The position numbers and the translations under genes are program-made. Source: Geothrix oryzae (lineage in GTDB: Bacteria; Acidobacteriota; Holophagae; Holophagales; Holophagaceae). Taken from it: 64,000 bases of DNA. The notes under the pieces were generated by a model. It saw nothing but the letters and a program-made list of their open reading frames with translations. It had not been told where the DNA came from and ran no database searches. This document shows positions 25,969 to 34,300 of the stretch, piece by piece (positions within the stretch are counted from its first letter, which is position 1; each line of letters starts with the position of its first letter). The stretch spans positions 2,666,001 through 2,730,000 of the forward strand of contig NZ_AP027079.1 in the NCBI RefSeq assembly GCF_030295385.1, written 5' to 3'.

Positions 25969-27140
25969 GGGTTCACCTCGGATGTGAGGGCCTGGAGCTC
26001 GGCAGACAGAAGGTGGGCGGCCTGAAGTCGCCGGTAGGAGGCGGCTTGGGCCTCCAGGAGCTGGCGGCGGATGGGGAGCGCCTCGGAGGGGCGCTCCTTG
26101 CCCTCGCTGAGGCGCAGGCTCACGGCCTTGAGGGATCGGTCGAAGCCTTTGAAGAGGGTGGGCGGCGGGGCCGTCCGGAGCCGCGTCCACGCCGACTGGA
26201 AGCGGGCATCCAGCTCCAGGAGGGCGATCTCCAGTTCGCGCTTGGCGGCCTGGAGGGTGGCCTCCGTTTCGCGATGAATGGCCCGACCTTCCCCCGGGCG
26301 GGAGAAGCGGTAGGCCAGACCGATCTTGCCGATGCGCTCTTCGCCTTCCTTGGCATAGCTGCCCCGGAGGCTCCAGCGGCTGGTGGCCAGAGCCTCCTGG
26401 TGGCGCAGGGCCTGTTGCTCCAGGTTTAGGCGGCTCTGAATGGCTTGACGCAGGGCGCCGTCCTCGAACCTAGCCTGGAGCCCGTCGCTGGGGAGGACCT
26501 GCGCGTCGCCAGGATCGGCGAGGGGAACGGGGGATATCGGAACATCCGCCATCGCCCGGAGGCTCGCCCAGGCATTCAGTCTCTGCCTCCGCGACTCATC
26601 CAGATCCGCCTGGGCGCGAAGCACTTCGCCCTCTACGAGGCTGACCTGGAATCCAGGATCCGCCCCGGCCTCCAGCCGCGCCTGGGCGGCCTTGAGCCAG
26701 GCCTGGACCGTGGTGATATCCGCCTCCCGGAGTTGGAGCAGGCGCTCGGCCAACCAGGCGTCCAGGTAGGCTTGGCGGAGGCGGAACCGCGCCTCGATCT
26801 TGGCGGCCTCCCGCAGAGCCGGGTTTGCCTGCCCGAGGGCCTCTTCCAGACGATGCCGGGTGGCGGGCGACAGGAACAGCGGCAGGTCCAGATCCACGGA
26901 CTGGTCCGTCGTCGTGGGCGTGGCGGAGTTGGTACGGGGGCCTGCGGTGAGGCCCATGGAGGGGCCTTCGCGGAGGAATCCCTGGGTGCCGCTCAGCGCC
27001 CGGTGGCGTTCGGCCAGCAGGGCTTCCACCCGGTATTGTCCAGGGCTGGTCTGGGCCCGCTGAAGGATGTCGTCAAAAGAGAGGGGCGGCGCCTGTGCCA
27101 AGAGCAGGCAGGGCAGCGCCCCCAGGAGAAAGGTTCGCAT
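25965..27140 (-). CDS. TolC-family outer-membrane efflux protein
   Basis: 391-aa outer-membrane channel component. A cleavable signal peptide (LLGALPCLLLAQA) is followed by two repeated OEP units with long amphipathic coiled coils (SFDDILQRAQTSPGQYRVEALLAERH.. and QSRLNLEQQALRHQEALATSRW). Slightly shorter than E. coli TolC, as usual for CzcC/CusC-like members. Start ATG has GAGG upstream; operonic with the adaptor and pump downstream and the Cys-rich protein upstream. Confidence 0.88.
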   Translation of the reverse strand: MRTFLLGALPCLLLAQAPPLSFDDILQRAQTSPGQYRVEALLAERHRALSGTQGFLREGPSMGLTAGPRTNSATPTTTDQSVDLDLPLFLSPATRHRLEEALGQANPALREAAKIEARFRLRQAYLDAWLAERLLQLREADITTVQAWLKAAQARLEAGADPGFQVSLVEGEVLRAQADLDESRRQRLNAWASLRAMADVPISPVPLADPGDAQVLPSDGLQARFEDGALRQAIQSRLNLEQQALRHQEALATSRWSLRGSYAKEGEERIGKIGLAYRFSRPGEGRAIHRETEATLQAAKRELEIALLELDARFQSAWTRLRTAPPPTLFKGFDRSLKAVSLRLSEGKERPSEALPIRRQLLEAQAASYRRLQAAHLLSAELQALTSEVNP

Positions 27141-27212
27141 CGGGGCCTCATGGGAGATGGAGGGATGGCACGGCAGGGCAGGGCCCGGCCATGCATTCGC
27201 ACGCTCAATCCC

Positions 27213-27521
27213 TCAGGCTCGAGGAGGGTCCTTTTCCGGTTCGATGTCCAGGCTGACGAGACACCCCGCCCGTTCCGCCACGAAGCAGCGATCCGGCAGG
27301 GCATCGGGCGAGGGGGGGGCCGGCGGTTCCGGCACGGGCGCCGTGGCGCATCCATCCGCGCAGAGCAGGTGGCAGATGGGCGCACAGTCGTCGCCCGGGC
27401 CTTCCACGCAGGCATCCAGGCTGGTGGCGCCCAGGTACATCCCCGTCAGGCAGAGCAAAAGGATCGCCACCCAGCGCCGCAGGAAGGGTCGATCGAGCGC
27501 TCGAGAGGGGGGCCTCAGCAT
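27213..27521 (-). CDS. small Cys-rich membrane/secreted protein heading the efflux operon
   Basis: 102-aa protein: basic N-terminus, one hydrophobic helix (VAILLLCLTGMYLGATSLDA) and a Cys cluster (DACVEGPGDDCAPICHLLCADGC, five Cys and one His within about 21 residues), then a proline-rich linker and two more Cys. It precedes tolC-adaptor-RND by 72 bp on the same strand. It is possibly a metal-binding periplasmic or membrane accessory; no homologous family is recognised by me. The conserved-looking Cys/His spacing supports a real gene, but expression is unproven. Confidence 0.55.
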   Translation of the reverse strand: MLRPPSRALDRPFLRRWVAILLLCLTGMYLGATSLDACVEGPGDDCAPICHLLCADGCATAPVPEPPAPPSPDALPDRCFVAERAGCLVSLDIEPEKDPPRA

Positions 27522-27591
27522 CGACCCCAGACTACCCGAATGGGCGCGACCCCGGGAATTCTCGGGCCTTGCACTCCCGCGTCCCTACCTC

Positions 27592-27627
27592 CAAGAGGAA
27601 GCGGCGCCCAGGCGCCGCTTCCTCTTG
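27592..27627 (-). terminator. perfect 17-bp palindromic hairpin (family copy 2)
   Basis: CAAGAGGAAGCGGCGCC pairs perfectly with GGCGCCGCTTCCTCTTG across a 2-nt loop, 21 bp past the DUF4382 gene stop. Same core (GGAAGCGGCGCC) and same design as the hairpin at 21710-21745. No T-run follows on the minus strand, so termination may be Rho-assisted or the element may serve another role. Confidence 0.7.
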
Positions 27628-27647
27628 CCGAAGGTAGGCTGATGTCC

Positions 27648-29315
27648 TCAGAACCCGGTGAACACCACCACCGCGTAGGCGGCGAAGCTCCCGTCGGGCT
27701 TGGGCACGACGGCCACACGGGCCTTGGCAGGACTGACGAGCTTGGCTCCCCAGGTGCTGGCATCGAGGGGCAGGACCGTGACCGTACCGGCCTGGTTGAT
27801 CACCTCCAGCACCACCGGCTGCGCGCCCACGGTGGTGTTCAGGCTGACCGAGATGGTCTGGGTGGCCGCGGCGGAATTGGTGAAGGTGAACCCCATCTGG
27901 CCGCCGCTGTACGAGGTGCTGATGGCGCCCTGGGGCAGGGCCACGGGCAGGAAGATGGCGTTGCTGGCGTCCCAGGCGCTGATGCCGCCGTTCCACACCA
28001 GGTCGCTCACGCCCTGCACGCGCACATCGCCCGCGCCGGTGATGGCGGCCGCGAAGGCGCCGCTGCTGCTGGAGGTCGCGCCGGGGAAACCGAGATACCA
28101 CCAGGAGAAGGCATTGGCGTAGGCATGGGTGCGATCGCCGGCCAGCAGATGCTGGTAGGTGAAGGAGGTGGCCGTGGCAGTCTTGATCACGCCCCCATCC
28201 ACCGCCCGCTGGATGTTCACCGACTTGGCATGCATGGGCACCTGGAGCGGGTCCTTCACTTCGACCTGCACCTTGAAGCCGGTCCACAGGTTGGCGAGGG
28301 CCGCCGGGCCCAGGCCGAGGGTCTGGCCCGTGCGGAAGGTGAAGGCGGTATCCGCATCGATGGCAATGGCCCGGGGGGTGCTGGCATTGGTGCTGACCAG
28401 CAGCCGGCCCGCGGCCTGATCCACGCCGTAGACATGGCCTTCGGGCGTCCAGCCCGGCAGGGCGTTGGCGCCGTACCACACGCGCACGGCCCAGAGGCTG
28501 CCGTCGGCTTGCATGCGCAGCGACACCAGCGCGTTCTTGCCCGCGGCCAGGCCCGCCAAGCTGCCCACGGCCTTGGCATCCGCATCGAAGAACCAGCTGC
28601 CCCCATCCACATTCACCGTGAGGTCGTTCCCGCTGTCGGTGTGCAGCATGAAGCTGGAGGCGCCCACGGAGGCGATGGTGCCGCGACGGTGGCGGAAGGC
28701 CATCTGGGCCATGCCCATCATGCCGTTGGCGTTGGGGCGGTGCTTCACCTGGAGGTTCATGACCCAGGAGCCGTCCGGCAGCTGCACCAGGAACAGCGGA
28801 TGCCCGAGGTCGAAGTCGAGTTGCACTGCGTTGTTGCCGCTGGCCGTCACCACCAGGTCCGAGCTCAGCCCCACCTGGACCGTGGAGCCTGCCACGCGCA
28901 CCAGGTTGCTGGGTACGGAACTGCCGTCGGCCTTCACCAGGTTCACGCTGGCGGGATCGATGGTGATGCGCAGGGCGTCATAGGTGCCTACGGGGATCTG
29001 GGCCGTGGCGAGCAACTCACCCACGCTGTCGAGATCCACGAGGTTGATCTTGGCGGTGGCACCCTGGAAGGCCACGATCTCCTTGGTATGGTCGGTCTTG
29101 TTCAGCAGGGTCACCTTGGTGACGACCACCTCGATGGCCGACCACTGGTCCGAGGGGGCGTCCGTGAGGATGATCGAGGCCGTGCCCATGGGGGTGGAGG
29201 CCGGAGTCGTGGCGGAGCCACCGGAGGAACCTCCGCTGCAGGCCAAACCAAGCGTCAAGGCGCTGAGGCCGAGGGGAAGCGCCGCCAGGGAGAGACTTCG
29301 AAACGCAGGACGCAT
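27648..29315 (-). CDS. DUF4382-domain lipoprotein
   Basis: 555-aa surface lipoprotein: signal peptide with lipobox-like LGLAC, a Gly/Ser/Thr-rich linker, then a DUF4382 beta-domain (TASIILTDAPSDQWSAIEVVVTKVTL, residues about 40-180) and a long beta-rich remainder that includes repeated hydrophobic strands. DUF4382 proteins are widespread in Bacteroidota, Acidobacteriota and delta-proteobacteria, with no known biochemistry. Divergent from the adenylation-like gene; a small stem-loop (GGAGCC-GA-GGCTCC, 29333-29346) sits in its leader. Confidence 0.8.
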   Translation of the reverse strand: MRPAFRSLSLAALPLGLSALTLGLACSGGSSGGSATTPASTPMGTASIILTDAPSDQWSAIEVVVTKVTLLNKTDHTKEIVAFQGATAKINLVDLDSVGELLATAQIPVGTYDALRITIDPASVNLVKADGSSVPSNLVRVAGSTVQVGLSSDLVVTASGNNAVQLDFDLGHPLFLVQLPDGSWVMNLQVKHRPNANGMMGMAQMAFRHRRGTIASVGASSFMLHTDSGNDLTVNVDGGSWFFDADAKAVGSLAGLAAGKNALVSLRMQADGSLWAVRVWYGANALPGWTPEGHVYGVDQAAGRLLVSTNASTPRAIAIDADTAFTFRTGQTLGLGPAALANLWTGFKVQVEVKDPLQVPMHAKSVNIQRAVDGGVIKTATATSFTYQHLLAGDRTHAYANAFSWWYLGFPGATSSSSGAFAAAITGAGDVRVQGVSDLVWNGGISAWDASNAIFLPVALPQGAISTSYSGGQMGFTFTNSAAATQTISVSLNTTVGAQPVVLEVINQAGTVTVLPLDASTWGAKLVSPAKARVAVVPKPDGSFAAYAVVVFTGF

Positions 29316-29397
29316 GGGATCTCCAAAGGGGGGGAGCCGAGGCTCCGGGAGGGAGAGGGAAACGGATACCCCACTGACCCACCCCCCAGGAGGAGGG

Positions 29398-30063
29398 TTG
29401 AAGCGGTTTGATTTTGCGGATCCCGCCCTCGCCTTGCGATACTTCGCCATGGCGTCGACCCTGCGGGACCTCCTCATTCAGCGCGCGGCGCGGCTCCAGG
29501 GCCGCCCGGCCCTGACGGCCCCGGGGTGGGGTACCCTGTCCTACGCCCAGCTTCGCAACCGCGCCGAAGGCGTGGCCCTGGGCCTGCTGGCCGCCCCGCC
29601 AGCCCCGGCGGTCTTCAGCGCCACCGGAACACCCTGGGACTGGGCCGCCGAACTGGCCGCCGCGGCCTCGGGTCTGACCTGGGATCCCGAAGGGCAGAGG
29701 GTGCCCCCGGAGATTCTCGGGGGGTCCCGATTCAACCTGGACGAAGGCCGCGGTCCATACCACACCCGGGAACAGAGCGTCTCCGGGGCCACGCCCTTTT
29801 CCGGGGGACTCACCCACGGCGAGCTGATGCTGCGCCTCCAGCGCTTGAACCGGACCCTCGGCTGGGACCACGACACCCGCGTGGACCTGCCTCAGACCCG
29901 CCTCGGCGAGATCCCGCTTCGCGCCGCACTGTGGAGCCTCCTCTATGCCGGGGGCCATGCCGTTCTGGTGGAGGCGCCGGCGTCGCAGGGGCTGCGGGCC
30001 CGGTTCCGGAGCCCGAAGCCCGAATGGGACCCGGCTCCCTTCGCCGCCTTCTGGACGGCCTAG
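29398..30063 (+). CDS. truncated AMP-binding (adenylation-like) protein
   Basis: About 221 aa from a TTG at 29398 preceded by GGAGGAGGG (an in-frame ATG at 29449 gives 204 aa). It resembles the N-terminal subdomain of acyl-CoA ligase / adenylate-forming enzymes: TLRDLLIQRAARLQGRPALTAPGWGTLSYAQLRNRAEGVALGLL, and later LYAGGHAVLVEAPA, typical of the region around the crossover in that superfamily. The ATP-binding P-loop (TSGTTG-type) and the C-terminal lid are missing, and the stop is well before them. It is either a gene fragment retained as an intact frame or a small stand-alone homolog. Function not inferable. Confidence 0.5.
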   Translation: MKRFDFADPALALRYFAMASTLRDLLIQRAARLQGRPALTAPGWGTLSYAQLRNRAEGVALGLLAAPPAPAVFSATGTPWDWAAELAAAASGLTWDPEGQRVPPEILGGSRFNLDEGRGPYHTREQSVSGATPFSGGLTHGELMLRLQRLNRTLGWDHDTRVDLPQTRLGEIPLRAALWSLLYAGGHAVLVEAPASQGLRARFRSPKPEWDPAPFAAFWTA

Positions 30064-30165
30064 AAGGACATCGGCCGTCGACGGCACCCCATCCCCGGCC
30101 GCCGGCGCCACCTGCGCCTTGCTTCTCGACAGTCACTGACCAATCATGATGCAGAGGAGACTGCC

Positions 30166-31224
30166 ATGGCTCGGACCGCGCACCGCAAGGCCCTCGAATC
30201 GCCCCGCCCCGACGGCGGCCACCTGGTGAAGCCCGAGCGACTCCAGGCGGTGCTGGAGGCCGTCCGCGACTCAGGGGACCGCGGCATCACCAAGGCTGGG
30301 CTCGCGCGGAAGCTGGGCGGCACGGCCATGCGCACCGTGGATCGCGCCATCGCCTTGCTGGAAGAACAGGGGGCCCGCTTCGGCAAGGCGCGCGAGGGTC
30401 GGCCCGCCGTCATCCACTTCACCCTGGAGAAGGCGCCGGACTGGGACAGCAAGATCACCCCCCACGCCCGCATGGCGCTGGAAGTCGCCCTCATGGCTCT
30501 GGAGGGCACCGCCACCGAGCTGTGGTACGACCAGCTGGAGGGCCTGCGCACCCTGGCCGACAGCCACCTGAGCACCCGCGACCGCGACCTGTTCCGAGCC
30601 CTGCAGGAGCATGTCTGCGTGCGCGGCAGCGCCGACGACCAGCAGGCCCTCGACACCAGGATGCTCACCCAGGTGCTCCTGGCGCTCGGCCATCCCGACG
30701 GGCCCCGCGAGCTCGAGCTCACCTACCGCGCGGCCTCCACGGGCCGCACCAGCGCCCGCACCGTCATTCCCTTCACCCTCACCCACGATGTCTTTTCCGG
30801 CGGCGCCTTCCTGCTGGCCTGGGACCCAGCCAAACAGGAACCCCGCCACTTCCGGCTGGCCCGCATCGAGGAGGCCAAGGCCTCGGCGAAGCGCGGCCTC
30901 ATCCCCGACAAGCGCCCCCTGGAGCAGGCGCGGGACCTGCAGATCGGCGGCTGGTTCAGTCCCGGCACCCCCTTCCGGGTCCGGGTGCGGATCGGAGGCT
31001 CCAACTGGCCCCAGGCCCTCCTGGACGCCCCCCCCGCCCTGCCCGGCGTCGAGGTCCGCAAGGAAAAGGGCGGCACCGTGCTGCTGAGCTTCATGGCCAC
31101 CGACTTCCAGGGACCCACCCGCTTCGTGCTGCAGGTGGGAGCCGAGGCCGAAGTTCTCGACCCCAAGCCATTGCGCGCCCACCTGGTCGCCACCCTGAAG
31201 GCCATGGCCGCACGCTATCGGTAG
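30166..31224 (+). CDS. HTH/WYL-domain transcriptional regulator
   Basis: 352-aa protein with an N-terminal HTH (GITKAGLARKLGGTAMRTVDRAIALLEEQG, residues about 40-75), a helical middle and a WYL domain (ELTYRAASTGRTSARTVIPFTLTHDVFSGGAFLLAWDPAKQEPRHFRLARIEEA). It is longer than the 18219 regulator and diverged from it. GGAG precedes the ATG. It stands alone between the adenylation-like gene and the M4 protease. Confidence 0.85.
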   Translation: MARTAHRKALESPRPDGGHLVKPERLQAVLEAVRDSGDRGITKAGLARKLGGTAMRTVDRAIALLEEQGARFGKAREGRPAVIHFTLEKAPDWDSKITPHARMALEVALMALEGTATELWYDQLEGLRTLADSHLSTRDRDLFRALQEHVCVRGSADDQQALDTRMLTQVLLALGHPDGPRELELTYRAASTGRTSARTVIPFTLTHDVFSGGAFLLAWDPAKQEPRHFRLARIEEAKASAKRGLIPDKRPLEQARDLQIGGWFSPGTPFRVRVRIGGSNWPQALLDAPPALPGVEVRKEKGGTVLLSFMATDFQGPTRFVLQVGAEAEVLDPKPLRAHLVATLKAMAARYR

Positions 31225-31389
31225 GGACGACCGCCTCCCCTTCCGAACCGCCTTCCTGCGATGGGCCGCGGCATGCGGCGCCATCCGGCTCCTCTGTTTC
31301 AAGATAGACTGATCTCCTAACCCCGCTCCCTGCTCATTCATCAGTCAAGGCCCAGCCACCATTCAAAGCGAACGACGGAGGGTTCTGTT

Positions 31390-34300
31390 TTGCGCCTCAA
31401 ATTCCGGCCTGCCCCATCCAGACTCGCCCCGCTCGCGCTTTTAGGCCTGACCCTCGCCGGCAGCGCCTGGGGAACGGTACCGAGGGACTCCAGCGAGAGA
31501 CGGATCCTGTCCATCCAGCAGGATCGCGATGAATCGACGCACACCCGCTTCCTTCGGACCCATCAGGGTCTCCGCGTGTGGGGCGGCGACGGCATCATCC
31601 ACACCCGGACCAAGGGTGGGGATTACCTCATCACCGATCCGACGCCCGGTGAGATTCTCCTCAACACGAGCCCCAGCCTGACGGCATCGGAAGCCCTCTG
31701 GATCGTGTCGGCGGACCTGAATGCCACGGGCCCCTTCGCCAAAGAGCCGAAGGTCGAGCTGGTCATCCTGCCCCAAGTGGAACGCTTCCATCGAACGACC
31801 GGCTTGCCGGTCCGGGCGGGTGATCCTCTCAATGCCGTAGAGATCGTGGAGAAGCCCACCGGATACCGGCTGGCCTATTTCGTCGAAGCCGCCTTCAGCA
31901 ACAGCCAGGCTGGCGCGGTCTCCGCCGGTTACCTGGTGGATGCCCATGGCGGATCCATCCTGCGCAAATGGAACGCCCTGGAGAGCGCCCTCGGGACCGG
32001 GAACTCCCAGTACAACGGGACCGTCGCCCTATCTACCGCCGCAGGAGGCCCGGGCTTCGAACTGAGGGACCTCGGCCGGGCAGGCAATGCGACTCTGGAC
32101 CTGGGGCACAGCTGGGACATGGCCTCTGCGGGGAACCTCTACGCGGATGCGGACAATGTCTGGGGAGATGGCCTCCAGTACGCCCTCGGCGCTCCGACGA
32201 ATTCCACCAACGGGCAGACGGCCGCCGTGGATGCGCATTTCGGCACTCAAGTGACCTGGGATTTCTATCAGCAGGTCCTGGGACGGAATGGGATCGACGG
32301 GAAAGGGACGCCCACCCGGGCCCGCGTTCACTTCGGAAATCAGTACGACAATGCCTTCTGGTGGGACGAGTGCTTCTGCCTCACCTTCGGAGACGGGAAC
32401 AAGTTCCTGACCCTGACCGCGCTGGATGTGGTCGGCCACGAGTTCAGCCACGGCGTCACCTCGACCACGGCCAACCTCGTGTACATGGGGGAATCCGGAT
32501 CCCTGAACGAAGCAACCTCCGACATCCTCGGAACCATGGTCGAGTTCTACGCCCGGGGCGCCGGGGGCACTGGCGCGGTCCTGCCGGATACGGGTGGGAA
32601 CTGGACCATCGGCGAGCAGATGAAGACCCCTGCCTTCGATCATCCGTTGCGGTACATGTACAAACCGAGCCTCGATGGCCTGAGCCCGGATGCCTGGTCG
32701 ACGAGTCTCCTCAACCTGGATGTCCATTACGGCAGCGGCCCCATGAACCGCTGTTTCTACTTTCTTGCCCAAGGGGCTTCTTCCGACTCTGCTTCGACGG
32801 CCTTCTCCTCGTATCTTCCAGCGGGCATGACGGGGATCGGCAACGACCGGGCCACCCGGATCTGGTACCGGGCCCTGGCCACCTACCTCACCTCCTCGAG
32901 CAACTACCTGCATGCACGCATGGCCGCGCTTCGATCCGCCATCGATCTCTACGGCGCAGGCTCCCTGGAGCATCAGGCCGTCCGGAACGCTTTCGCCGCC
33001 ATCAATGTCGGATACGCCTCGGGCCTCGGCGATGACCTGACCCCTCCAACCGTTTCAGGTTCGGTGAGCGGCTCCACGGGAATGATCGTTCTCGGCGTTC
33101 ACGCCCAGGACAACACGGGGGTGGGCAACCTGGCCTTCTATGTGGATCAGCAGAGGATCGAAACCGGGAATGGGGGCGGCCAGACCGATGTGACCCTGAA
33201 CCTGCCTTTCGATTCCCAAAAAATCCCGAAGGGCAGCCATGTCCTGACCGTGGTGGCCACCGACTCGGTGGGGAACACCACCCGTTCGGCGGAAGTCCCC
33301 TTCTCCACCTCGAACGCCTTCTACGAACTGCTGCTTCAAGGCGGTTTCGAATACGGCAGCGTCTGGGACGGCGGCATCGACAAGCACAACATGGCCTGGG
33401 TGGATCCCCAGGGCATCATCACGGGCGATTGGCCCGGCACGGCCTATCTCGGACGGTGGTGTGCGGCCTTTTGCGGCCTGGGCGATGCCAATACCCAGTC
33501 CATCCATCAGACCATCTCCATCCCCGCCGAGGCCCAGAGCGCCATCCTGACTTTCTGGCTGCAGGTCTTCTCTCAAGAACGGGATGGCCTGGTCAGAGAC
33601 ACCTTCCAGGTTCAGGTCCGATCCGCCGCCGGTGAGTTGATCGAAACCCTGGCGACCTACTCCAACCTGGACCGCAGCCTGATCCCCATTGCCATCCCTG
33701 CTCAAAAAGACTACTTCCAGCGATCCCTCGACCTGTCCGCCTACCGGGGCAAGACCATCCAGCTCTGGTTCGAAGGGAAGGAAGACGCAGCACACCCCAC
33801 ACCTTCCTTCCCCCACGGCGCGGAAACGCCCGTTGCGGCAAAAGCCCCCTTGGCACTCTCATGGCCAGCGAAGGAACGGCCCCAGGCGATGGCGTCCATC
33901 GAGCGCGCTGCTGGTGGCGCCTACACCTCCGGTGTCGGGCTGACAGAATTCCTGCTGGACAATGTTTCACTCCGGATCGGGGAGGTCGTGGACGCAGAGC
34001 CCCCCGCCGTCAACGCCCGCGGCGTTCCGGGTATTTTTGGAACCCTCAGCCTCACGGCCGATGTCAGCGACAACCTCGCCATCGCCCGGGTCGATTTCGT
34101 GATCGATGGTCAGGTGGTGGGAACGGCCGCTCACGGCCCCCATGCAATCCTCTTCGATTCCCGGATTCTCTCCGATGGCCCCCACACGCTCTCAGTGAAC
34201 GCTTACGACCTGGCTGGCAACAAAGGCACCTCGCCCGCCATCAGCTTTCAGACAGACAACACCTTTAGTCAGCTGTTGAACAACCCCAGCTTCGATTTCG

